From Lachnospiraceae bacterium (GTDB lineage Bacteria > Bacillota > Clostridia > Lachnospirales > Lachnospiraceae), in the NCBI GenBank assembly GCA_016284315.1, contig JAEEOO010000052.1:1-64000 (forward strand): a stretch of DNA of 64,000 bases, written 5' to 3'. Both the position numbers and the translations under genes were made by a program. The notes below the pieces were generated by a model. It was not told the origin of the DNA and searched no databases. It saw only the letters and a list, made by a program, of their open reading frames with translations. Shown here piece after piece: positions 25,633 to 33,375 of the stretch. Every line of letters begins with the position of its first letter. Positions within the stretch are counted from its first letter, which is position 1.

Positions 25633-25878
25633 TTATTGGCTGATATACTTAAACAATTCCTTGGCTTCGTCCTTCTTAACGGTCTCTGCTACATCAAGGA
25701 CTTCCACCTTAACTTCCTTGTTTCCAAAGGTTATGGTGATGATATCTCCAACCTTAACGTCGGTAGAAGCCTTGGCAACCTTGTCGTTGATCATGACTCT
25801 GCCGGTATCGCACGCCTCATTGGCGATAGTTCTTCTCTTTATCAGTCTTGAAACCTTTAAATACTTATCTAATCTCAT
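25633..25878 (-). CDS. rqcP: S4-domain ribosome quality-control factor RqcP
   Basis: ATG 25878 is chosen because AGAGGAACG lies just upstream and the protein then begins MRLDKYLKVSRLIKRRT, the exact start of the family; an in-frame Met 11 codons earlier lies within the hup terminator. The 81-aa protein is essentially one S4 RNA-binding domain (ANEACDTGRVMINDKVAKAS, VGDIITITFG). RqcP (YabO) works with RqcH to add alanine tails to nascent chains on stalled 50S subunits. It begins the divIC-tilS-hpt-ftsH cluster. Confidence 0.9.
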   Translation of the reverse strand: MRLDKYLKVSRLIKRRTIANEACDTGRVMINDKVAKASTDVKVGDIITITFGNKEVKVEVLDVAETVKKDEAKELFKYISQ

Positions 25879-25894
25879 CTTCGTTCCTCTGCTT

Positions 25895-25925
25895 AAAAAA
25901 AGCGCATCCAATGGTTTGGATGCGC
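25895..25925 (-). terminator. Terminator after hup
   Basis: On the minus strand GCGCATCCA and TGGATGCGC pair around a short loop and are followed by seven T residues (plus 25901-25895), 26 bases beyond the hup stop. Confidence 0.88.
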
Positions 25926-25950
25926 CAGATAAATCTAAATCAGTAAACTA

Positions 25951-26223
25951 TTAGTTTACAGCGTCCTTAAGAGCCTTACCAGCCTTGAACTTAGGAGCTT
26001 TAGAAGCCTTAATCTTCATTTCCTTGCCGGTCTGAGGGTTTCTTCCGGTTCTAGCTGCTCTCTTAGCAACTTCGAAAGTACCGAAACCAACGAGCTGAAC
26101 CTTGTCGTTCTTCTTAAGTGCCTTGGTAACAACAGTGATGAAAGCATTAACTGCTTCCTGTGCATCCTTCTTGGAAAGCTTTGCTTCCTCAGCAACAGCT
26201 GCAACAAACTCAGTCTTGTTCAT
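25951..26223 (-). CDS. hup: HU family DNA-binding protein
   Basis: This 90-aa nucleoid protein bends and compacts DNA. The sequence is a full [48 protein letters not shown] (DNA-binding arm) and a C-terminal [14 protein letters not shown] strong AGGAGG precedes ATG 26223, and a near-consensus promoter and a strong terminator frame the gene, so it is an abundant single-gene unit. Confidence 0.97.
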   Translation of the reverse strand: MNKTEFVAAVAEEAKLSKKDAQEAVNAFITVVTKALKKNDKVQLVGFGTFEVAKRAARTGRNPQTGKEMKIKASKAPKFKAGKALKDAVN

Positions 26224-26280
26224 GTTTTATTTTCCTCCTGAATATGAGATTATTTGGTAGCAATTAAAAGCTACTCTTTA

Positions 26281-26309
26281 TATATACTTACTTTACGCTA
26301 TTTTGTCAA
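26281..26309 (-). promoter_or_regulatory. Strong promoter for hup
   Basis: On the minus strand a perfect TTGACA (26309-26304) and TATATA (26286-26281) have a 17-base spacer. A small GTAGC/GCTAC hairpin follows in the leader. Confidence 0.82.
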
Positions 26310-26355
26310 GAAAAATGGGCAAAAACGTGCATAAATTCAGTATTTTTTTGAAATT

Positions 26356-27891
26356 TTAGGGCTCTTTTACCAAATCAGCAAAAGAAAATGATACATCTTT
26401 GTCATCTGTATCTACAGATATGGTATAACTGCGGGTTACATAGCCCGTTTTGCTGAGTGTAACAATATGTAATCCGGAAGCTTTTTTGAAGCTGCAGGGA
26501 GCGATCCCCACATATGCTCCGTCAAGATAAACTTCCGCTCCCGCAGGGGAATCGATATAAACCTTATAGTAGGTAGTAGTTACGTCCGTAGTTGCGGAAG
26601 CATTGCTGCTGTCGGTGCTTCCGGTTCCGCTTTCAGCAGTCTGACCTGATGAGCTTGTGCTTTCTGTATTTCCGTTATTTCCCGTACTCTGGGACGAAGA
26701 CTGGCTGCTTTGTGAAGACTGACCTGTTCCCTGAGAGGAACTTGAACTCTCCGTGGACTGAGTAGAAGTATTATTTGATGCCGTTTCTTCTTTACTACTG
26801 TCCTTGTCGCTTTCGGATTCGCTGTCTATCTTTTCAAGAGTGATATCAATGCCTGCTGTAGGCTGTCCGACGTTCAAATACTGGGTAATGGTGGTGTAAC
26901 CTTCTGCCTTGCAAATAAGCTGATGCAAACCATAGGTTAGCTCAATGCTCTCGGATGCACTCTTCTGCTCTCCGTCGATGTAGAGCTTTGCGGTATTGGG
27001 GTTAACAGAAAACAGTACCGTACCGGTCTTTGGCTTAGCAAAAACAACATCTGAGAAATCCAATGAGGATTCACTGTTTCTGTTTATAACAACGCTCTTT
27101 TCAGCGGTGGTTCCGGCGGCGCTGATGATAACCTGGTACTTTCCTTCCGGAACGGTGATCAGCATATCTTCGGTCACCTTCTGAATAACGGAATAACCTA
27201 TCTCGATCCAACCGTCGATAAAGCCCTGATGGCCTGTTAAACGAAGGTATCCGTGTCCCTTTTCCACGCTTACGCTGTATACTTTGTTTCCGATGCCTTT
27301 GAAAGTCAGCTTGTCAGTGGAAATGATATCTGATTCCGTGATCCTGCTTCCTTCGGAAAAATATACGCAATCGGAGGCAACTTTGTAGACGTCCTCTCCG
27401 ATGGTTACTTCTTTCTTTATCTCATCCATGGAGTATCTGTCGGTTTCTTTGATGGTCCAGGAGTCCTTGGAAAGTCTTACTTCGGAAAGTCGCTTTTTCT
27501 CTTTGATGAACTTGACGTCCACGATATCCCCGGGCTCGATCTGGTCAAGGCTCAGGGTATTGCCGTATTTATCATAGAAGCAGGTTGTTCCATCGTATTC
27601 CAGGGTGTAGTTTCTCTCTACATCAAGATTGTAAAAAGTAAGAGTCTTGTTTTCATCATCCTTTGAAACAAGAATGGGGGTGTCGGCGGAATCATAGCTT
27701 CCGGGGCCATAGACGATAGGTGCGGAAGACGTAGGCTTCTCCCCAACAGCTTCCCCTTCCTCTCCGTTTATAACAGGAGATTTTTCCGGTGTCAGGCTGA
27801 TGCCGCATCCTGTGAGTAAAAGGACTGCTGCCACCGCCAAAGCCGCTTTTGCAGCATATTTACTTTTTAAAAAACCGGCTCTACAAATCAT
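26356..27891 (-). CDS. PEGA-domain lipoprotein
   Basis: The 511-aa exported protein starts with a basic signal and lipobox (AAVLLLTGC). A middle region (about 60-260) has beta-rich segments such as PILVSKDDENKTLTFYNLD and IEPGDIVDVKFIKEKK. Two PEGA repeats follow: FSVNPNTAKLYIDGEQ...LTYGLHQLICKAEGY (about 300-350), and VYIDSPAGAEVYLDGAYVG...SGLHIVTLSKTGY (about 440-490). A Ser/Thr/Gln-rich, probably disordered linker of about 80 residues joins them. PEGA domains sit on surface proteins, but their ligands are mostly unknown. It is last in an operon 9 bases after cca. Confidence 0.85.
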   Translation of the reverse strand: MICRAGFLKSKYAAKAALAVAAVLLLTGCGISLTPEKSPVINGEEGEAVGEKPTSSAPIVYGPGSYDSADTPILVSKDDENKTLTFYNLDVERNYTLEYDGTTCFYDKYGNTLSLDQIEPGDIVDVKFIKEKKRLSEVRLSKDSWTIKETDRYSMDEIKKEVTIGEDVYKVASDCVYFSEGSRITESDIISTDKLTFKGIGNKVYSVSVEKGHGYLRLTGHQGFIDGWIEIGYSVIQKVTEDMLITVPEGKYQVIISAAGTTAEKSVVINRNSESSLDFSDVVFAKPKTGTVLFSVNPNTAKLYIDGEQKSASESIELTYGLHQLICKAEGYTTITQYLNVGQPTAGIDITLEKIDSESESDKDSSKEETASNNTSTQSTESSSSSQGTGQSSQSSQSSSQSTGNNGNTESTSSSGQTAESGTGSTDSSNASATTDVTTTYYKVYIDSPAGAEVYLDGAYVGIAPCSFKKASGLHIVTLSKTGYVTRSYTISVDTDDKDVSFSFADLVKEP

Positions 27892-27900
27892 TTTTCCACC

Positions 27901-29250
27901 CTACATAAGAGCTTTTGCTCTGGTCTTCAAATACTCAGGATCGTTTTTGTCGGGATCGTCAAGAACTTCTTCCAAAAGAGTATTCAGGATCTCGCCCATG
28001 GCGGGTCCCGGCTTTACTCCAAGTTCTATAAGATCTTTGCCGTTTATCTTTAATTCCTTGAGAGAAACGCACTGATTCTTCTCAAGTATTTCTTTATATA
28101 TTCTATCCCACTCACGGATATTTTCAAGTTTCTCCTCGCGCATATATTCGCTCTGGGCAAGGATATCCGCCTCTTTCACTTCAAGGAACATGGGGAACAG
28201 ATCCTTTCCGATCTTGTTCATGGCCTTGCGAACCTTCTTGTCCGTAGCGGGGACTCCGTTTCCGTAGTCGTGATATTTTACAAGGATAGCGACGGTATCA
28301 ATTGTGTCGTTGTCCATCTTAAGACGCCTAAGGATGGTCTTTGCCATCCGGGAGCTAACCATTGGATGTCCGTGGAAGTGAGTGATTCCGTCTTCGTCAA
28401 CGTCAAGTGAATCGGGCTTTCCTATGTCATGAAGGAGCATAGCAAGTCTCAACTTGGGATCAGGTCTTACATTTTCAATGCTGTGAATAATATGCTCGCC
28501 CACGCTATAGCAGTGATGAAGGTGCTGTTGCTCCGTCTCCATTGCCACATCGAATTCAGGCAGGAATATTTTTGTCATTCCTGTCTCGTAAGCTTTTCTT
28601 ATCTCCCCGGGATTGTCGGAAACAAGAAGCTTAACAAGCTCTGTGTGAATTCTTTCGGCGCTTATCTTTTCAAGGTTCCCTGAAAGATCCCTGATGGCTT
28701 TTTCAGTCTCGGGATCGATCTTATATCCAAGCTGGGCAGAGAATCTGACGGCTCTCAGCATTCTAAGAGCGTCCTCGGTAAATCTCTCGTGGGGATCCCC
28801 GACGCAGCGGATGACTTTTCTTTCAATATCCTCAAGGCCTTCATACATATCAACCAGGCCCACGGTATCGTTGTAAGCCATGGCATTGATTGTAAAGTCA
28901 CGCCTTAAAAGGTCTTCCTTAAGCTCTCTTGTAAAGGTGACATCCTTGGGATGCCTTCCATCCTCGTAGATGCCGTCAACGCGGTAGGTTGTGACTTCAA
29001 AGCCCTCGTCTCCCTGCATGACGGTAACGGTTCCGTGCTGAAGCCCGGTGTCAACGGTTCTCCTAAAGAGAGCCTTAACCTGCATGGGCTCTGCGGAAGT
29101 AGTAATGTCCCAGTCCTGGGGCTCCCGTCCAAGAATCGAGTCGCGCACGCAGCCTCCCACAACGTAGGCCTCATAGCCTGCGCCTTCCAGAGTCTTTATT
29201 ATGAAATTGGCCCTTTCGGGAATAGTGATCTTGATGTCTTCAGCTTTCAT
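27901..29250 (-). CDS. cca: CCA tRNA nucleotidyltransferase
   Basis: This 449-aa enzyme adds or repairs the CCA end of tRNAs. The class II nucleotidyltransferase head has YVVGGCVRDSILG and QDWDITTSA (catalytic Asp pair), RRDFTINAMAYN and the RFTEDALRMLRAVRFSAQLG helix. A C-terminal HD domain contains MLLHDIGKPDS and HGHPMVSSRMA, a layout known from several Firmicutes. It is needed here because the tRNA-Leu gene lacks CCA. It is packed one base after the HAD gene and 9 bases before the PEGA gene. Confidence 0.95.
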   Translation of the reverse strand: MKAEDIKITIPERANFIIKTLEGAGYEAYVVGGCVRDSILGREPQDWDITTSAEPMQVKALFRRTVDTGLQHGTVTVMQGDEGFEVTTYRVDGIYEDGRHPKDVTFTRELKEDLLRRDFTINAMAYNDTVGLVDMYEGLEDIERKVIRCVGDPHERFTEDALRMLRAVRFSAQLGYKIDPETEKAIRDLSGNLEKISAERIHTELVKLLVSDNPGEIRKAYETGMTKIFLPEFDVAMETEQQHLHHCYSVGEHIIHSIENVRPDPKLRLAMLLHDIGKPDSLDVDEDGITHFHGHPMVSSRMAKTILRRLKMDNDTIDTVAILVKYHDYGNGVPATDKKVRKAMNKIGKDLFPMFLEVKEADILAQSEYMREEKLENIREWDRIYKEILEKNQCVSLKELKINGKDLIELGVKPGPAMGEILNTLLEEVLDDPDKNDPEYLKTRAKALM

Positions 29251-29251
29251 T

Positions 29252-30145
29252 CTACAAAATAAACTTTTCTATTACTGTTACAAGACCGTCTTCATCGTTT
29301 GAACCGGTGATGAAGTCAGCGGCCTGTTTTACTTCTTCTTTGGCATTTGCCATTGCCACGCCTACTCCGGCGTAATTGATCATGGAGATATCGTTGAATC
29401 CGTCGCCGCAGCAAACAGTGTTCATACGCTTAACTCCGATCTTCCCAAGCATTCCGTCCAGGGTCTCTGCCTTGCTGACGTTTTTAGGCATGACCTCAAG
29501 GAAAAATTCCTCGGAGCGGTAAATGGCAAGTGAATCTCCGTATCTTGCCTGCAGTTCCTTTTCGTAACCCGCAGCCACCATTCCGGGCGCAGTGATAAGA
29601 ACCTTGTTTACAGGGTAATTGATGAACTCGGGGAAATCGTAAACCGTAATAACTTTCATGTTGTTGATCCTTGCCTCGAGGAGCACATACTCATCGGGTT
29701 CAAAGGCAGAAACCACATAGTCTCCGTCGGGATCAATACCTTTTCTGTCAAGGTTGCCACCTTGAAGCTCGCGTTCCTTCTTGTTTCCGCTTATATAATA
29801 GGAGATCATTCCCGCTTCTTTTTCTTTGGCATACTCGTAGATCTCCTGAGGTATACCCATTGGCAATGTTCTCTGATAAATAACTTCTCCGTTTGAGCAG
29901 TCCTTTACTCTTGCTCCGTTAAAGGAAAGAAGATATCCGCCGTACTTTGCAAGCTCCAGCTCCTCTTCATATCTCTTCATTCCGGGAGTCGGTCTTCCGG
30001 AAGCAAGGATAACGGCGTGTCCCATCTCCATGACATGTTTTAATGCTGCAGCGGTCTTGGGTGTGATCTCTTTTTTTGAATTGGTAAGGGTGCCGTCAAT
30101 ATCAAGCACCAGCGCTTTTCTCGTCTCTATATCAAGCTTGTTCAT
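29252..30145 (-). CDS. Cof-type HAD-IIB phosphatase
   Basis: This 297-aa cytoplasmic hydrolase of the Cof/YidA group has HAD motif I ALVLDIDGTLTNSKK (nucleophile Asp), motif II ILASGRPTPG, a C2B cap (about 85-190), VMPKNVSKAETLDGMLG (motif III Lys) and motif IV CCGDGFNDISMINYAGVGVAM. Members dephosphorylate sugar phosphates, nucleotides or flavin phosphates; the substrate cannot be told. It lies in the MATE-HAD-cca-PEGA operon with 3-base and 1-base gaps. Confidence 0.9.
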   Translation of the reverse strand: MNKLDIETRKALVLDIDGTLTNSKKEITPKTAAALKHVMEMGHAVILASGRPTPGMKRYEEELELAKYGGYLLSFNGARVKDCSNGEVIYQRTLPMGIPQEIYEYAKEKEAGMISYYISGNKKERELQGGNLDRKGIDPDGDYVVSAFEPDEYVLLEARINNMKVITVYDFPEFINYPVNKVLITAPGMVAAGYEKELQARYGDSLAIYRSEEFFLEVMPKNVSKAETLDGMLGKIGVKRMNTVCCGDGFNDISMINYAGVGVAMANAKEEVKQAADFITGSNDEDGLVTVIEKFIL

Positions 30146-30148
30146 TTT

Positions 30149-31564
30149 CTAATTGCTTTCTTCCGGGATCAGTGTTTCTGTAGTTACTTCCTTTTCCATC
30201 CTCTTCATCTCGTTAAGGAATCCAAAGATCAAAGGCAGTGTCAATGCGAAAGAGCAGATATCTGCCAGCATCTGGGCCATCTGAACTCCCCTAAGTCCGA
30301 GGAAATAAGGAACGATCAGCACCATGGGAATAAGGAAAAGTCCCTGTCTTGCGCCGGAGAGGATGGATGCTCTCAAAGTCTTTCCGACTGACTGAAGCAT
30401 CATGTTTGAAAATACTACGACGCTGCTTAAAGGAAATACACACATCTGGAATCTGAGAGCAACAGCTCCGATGATGGCAACATTGGGATCGTCCTTTCTA
30501 AAGAAGGTAACGATGGGTGTTGCAAAAATAAAGCTTATAGTTGAGATCAAAAGGAGTACGCAAAATCCCACTTTTACGCAGAACCAGAAGGCCTCGCGAA
30601 CTCTGTCATATTTCTTTCCGCCGTAGTTCATTCCGCAGACGGGCTGAAATCCCTGACCGAAGCCGATAAGTGCGGAATAGCAGAACATGAGATATCTGTT
30701 AACAACACTCATTGCAGCGATTGCGGAGTCTGAAACAGGGGCGCCGTAAGTTCCCGCTGCGCGGTTAAGCAAAACGGTTGAAATGCTTCCAAGGGCCTGA
30801 CGAACCAGCGAAGGAAAGCCTCCCTTAAAGATTTCTTTTACATAGTACCATCCAAAGTGAAGTCCCTTAAAGCTGATCCTTAAATTTCCACCTCTTCTTG
30901 TCATGATAAGCAGAATGGTAAGGCTGACCATCTGGCTGATAACAGTGGAAAGAGCCGCTCCGGCTACGCCGAGATCAAACACAAAGATAAATAAAGGATC
31001 AAGACCCATGTTCAAAAAGGCTCCGGTGCATATTCCGATCATGGCATACATGGCGCTTCCCTGGAATCTGAGCTGATTGTTTACAACGAAACTGCTCATG
31101 GTAAAGGGCGCTCCGATAAGGATTATTCGGAGGTAATCAATGGTGTAGGGAAGGATGGTCTCGGTGGATCCCAAAAGGATGGCAAGGGGTCTTAAAAAGA
31201 TGAGACCCAGTGTTGTTACTACGATTCCCGTTGCAAAAGCATAAAAGAATCCGGTGGAAGCCATATCTGCTGCGGCTTCGTATTCTTCTGCTCCGAGTTT
31301 ACGGGAGATATAATTTCCTGAGCCGTGTCCGTGGTAAAAGCCAAGTGCCTGTATTACAGCCATGACAGAAAAAACAAGTCCAACCGCTGCGGTTGCCTGG
31401 GTGTTGATCTTACCTACAAAATATGTATCAGCCATATTGTAAAAAGCTGTGATCAGCATGCTTACAATAGTGGGGGCCGACATCTTTCCCACAAGGACCG
31501 GGATCTTTTCGGTCTGCATGTATCTGACTTTTTCCTGCTGTGGCATTTTACCGATGGTTTTCAT
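30149..31564 (-). CDS. MATE family efflux transporter
   Basis: The 471-aa integral membrane protein has about 12 hydrophobic helices in two similar halves. Family marks include IVSMLITAFYNMADTYFVGKI near the N-terminus and GFGQGFQPVCGMNYGGKKYDRVREAF in the second half. MATE pumps export cationic drugs or metabolites using a Na+ or H+ gradient; the substrate is unknown. The annotated start at 31564 has only a distant GGAG; the Met 15 codons later is an alternative. It is first in the operon with HAD, cca and the PEGA gene. Confidence 0.92.
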   Translation of the reverse strand: MKTIGKMPQQEKVRYMQTEKIPVLVGKMSAPTIVSMLITAFYNMADTYFVGKINTQATAAVGLVFSVMAVIQALGFYHGHGSGNYISRKLGAEEYEAAADMASTGFFYAFATGIVVTTLGLIFLRPLAILLGSTETILPYTIDYLRIILIGAPFTMSSFVVNNQLRFQGSAMYAMIGICTGAFLNMGLDPLFIFVFDLGVAGAALSTVISQMVSLTILLIMTRRGGNLRISFKGLHFGWYYVKEIFKGGFPSLVRQALGSISTVLLNRAAGTYGAPVSDSAIAAMSVVNRYLMFCYSALIGFGQGFQPVCGMNYGGKKYDRVREAFWFCVKVGFCVLLLISTISFIFATPIVTFFRKDDPNVAIIGAVALRFQMCVFPLSSVVVFSNMMLQSVGKTLRASILSGARQGLFLIPMVLIVPYFLGLRGVQMAQMLADICSFALTLPLIFGFLNEMKRMEKEVTTETLIPEESN

Positions 31565-31610
31565 GTAATGATGTAACTCCGTGATCTAAAACTGTTCGGA
31601 TCATACTCCG

Positions 31611-31639
31611 AAAAAAAGGAGCAGGTACATACCTGCCCC
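31611..31639 (-). terminator. Terminator after PrsA-like gene
   Basis: On the minus strand GGGGCAGGTA and TACCTGCTCC pair (one G-T mispair) around a 2-base turn, followed by seven T residues (plus 31617-31611). Confidence 0.85.
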
Positions 31640-31689
31640 TTTGAAAATTATAAATTAATTGCTTTTAAGCGTCAAATACCTTCTGATCA

Positions 31690-33255
31690 TTACTGAGCAT
31701 CAGAATTTGCTTCAGTTTCAGTGGTTTCCTCTGTAGTCTCTTCAGCCTCAGTAGACTCTTCAGTGGTCTCCTCAGTTGCTTCCTCAGCCTCCTGAGCCTT
31801 GGCTGCTTCAACCTTTAAATAGTTAAGGTCGCCTTCAACTGTCATGTTCTCGGTAAGGCCGTCAAGATACTCGGTCATGCGCTCATTCATCATGTCTGAA
31901 GTAACGCTTGCCTTCCATGCGGGCTCGCCCTGTCCTACAAAGTAAATAACGTAGGAATAATTCTCACCGTTGTTGAAGCTTGTAACATCACCCTTCTGTC
32001 TGTCAGCGGAGAAGAGCCAATCCTTGATGTCACCTTCGTAGGTGCCCTGATCCTGGTTGGTGTAAAGTCCGCCATTAGTGGTGGTGTCAAGTGAGAAGGT
32101 GTTTACAAGGTTGATGAAATCTTCCTCAGTCTTCTCAGTGCTCTCCCACTCGGCAAGAACTGCCGCATCGTTTCCGGCGTCGGTAACAATGATACGCATA
32201 TCTACGGTAGGATCCTCAATGCGGTAACGTGACTTGAATCCTAAAACATAGTAAAGACTTGAAGTCTTGTTCTCGATAACGGTGGTATCGCCTTCTACTC
32301 TCTCATCATCAAAGAGCCAGGTCTTGATGTAGTAGCTGATAGCCGATGAAAGCTCACGGCTGTGCTCTTCACCCTCATCAAATACTTTCTTTTCTGCTTC
32401 GTCAGCAGCCTTCTTAGCCTCGTCCATAGCTGCTTCTTTCTCAGCATCTGAAGGAGTGTAGCTTCCGTCTTCGCCAACTGCAGCGCCTTCGTCAGCAAGC
32501 TCGGTAGGCTCGGTGGGCATTTCTGCATTTACTGTGGTAAGAACGTAATCAACCGCATCGTAATTAGCGGTGTTCTCCTGATAGTAGCTCTCCATCTCTT
32601 CTTCGGTGGGAAGCTTTGACTCATACATTTCCTCATAGAAATGAGCAAGTAATAAGGTCTTTTCTACAACGGGCTGGAGTCTTGACTTAGTTGCATAAGC
32701 ACCATAGTTCTCTTTTAAGAAATCGCTGAGAGCAAGTTCTGAAGAATCAGCCTGCTCCTGAGCATTCTCAATGAATCTGTTCCACTCGTCGGTAGTGTCA
32801 TGGGTGTATCCTGCTGCAGCTGCCTCTTTCTGAAGACCAATGTTCTGCTTTAACTGGTCTACAGCAAGGGATTCAAAGTAATCCTGGAAGGAAAGATCCT
32901 CGCTGTACATGGTCTTTGAAAGATCTGCGCCTTCGGAAAGTCCGAAGTATGAAAGGTATGCGGAATACTGCTGCATATAATTTGACTTAACGGTATTGTA
33001 CATGTAGTCAAATTCAACCTTTCCAATCTTCTCGCCGTCGATGGTGACAACGGTCTTCTTAAGGTTGTAAATGGTGCGTGCGGGGAAGGAAAGAACAAAT
33101 GCAAGGAGAAGAACTACAAAAGCTACTCCTATGAATTTCCAGATTGTAACGGTCTTTGCATCTTTTTTCTTTTCTTCAGCTCTCTTCTGCATTTTTAAAT
33201 CATATTTGGTCATGACTTTTTCAGTCTGCTGAATATCTTTTTTATTGGTTGACAT
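31690..33255 (-). CDS. PrsA/SurA-like membrane-anchored foldase
   Basis: The 521-aa protein has a basic cytoplasmic N-terminus (about 1-42), one membrane helix (about 44-66) and a large external part. That part has a SurA-N-like helical segment (VEFDYMYNTVKSNYMQQY, YFESLAVDQLKQNIGLQKEAAAAGYT), an acidic Ala/Glu helix (about 255-295), and a divergent parvulin-like region (MRIIVTDAGNDAAVLAEW, FINLVNTFSLDTTTNGGLY). The tail (about 490-521) is a run of Glu/Thr/Ser. The rotamase motif is weak, so chaperone activity is more certain than isomerase activity. It probably helps exported proteins fold. A single gene with its own terminator. Confidence 0.72.
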   Translation of the reverse strand: MSTNKKDIQQTEKVMTKYDLKMQKRAEEKKKDAKTVTIWKFIGVAFVVLLLAFVLSFPARTIYNLKKTVVTIDGEKIGKVEFDYMYNTVKSNYMQQYSAYLSYFGLSEGADLSKTMYSEDLSFQDYFESLAVDQLKQNIGLQKEAAAAGYTHDTTDEWNRFIENAQEQADSSELALSDFLKENYGAYATKSRLQPVVEKTLLLAHFYEEMYESKLPTEEEMESYYQENTANYDAVDYVLTTVNAEMPTEPTELADEGAAVGEDGSYTPSDAEKEAAMDEAKKAADEAEKKVFDEGEEHSRELSSAISYYIKTWLFDDERVEGDTTVIENKTSSLYYVLGFKSRYRIEDPTVDMRIIVTDAGNDAAVLAEWESTEKTEEDFINLVNTFSLDTTTNGGLYTNQDQGTYEGDIKDWLFSADRQKGDVTSFNNGENYSYVIYFVGQGEPAWKASVTSDMMNERMTEYLDGLTENMTVEGDLNYLKVEAAKAQEAEEATEETTEESTEAEETTEETTETEANSDAQ

Positions 33256-33269
33256 TGAAACAGTCTCCT

Positions 33270-33310
33270 TCTAAAAGAAAATGATTTGCACAGGAAGCCC
33301 CATGCAAATC
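33270..33310 (-). terminator. Terminator after leuA-araC
   Basis: On the minus strand GATTTGCA and TGCAAATC (plus 33303-33310 and 33283-33290) pair around a 12-base loop, followed by ATTTTCTTTT. It lies between the leuA stop and the PrsA-like start. Confidence 0.65.
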
Positions 33311-33375
33311 ACTATTTTAACTCATTTAATATTAAAAATAAAGTATTTCACAAAAAACTCACATTTGCCGGGAGC

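Noticed and set aside
26590-26830. Repetitive Ser/Thr/Gln codons in the PEGA lipoprotein gene as a DNA repeat
   Set aside because: There is no exact repeating unit; it is a low-complexity protein linker.
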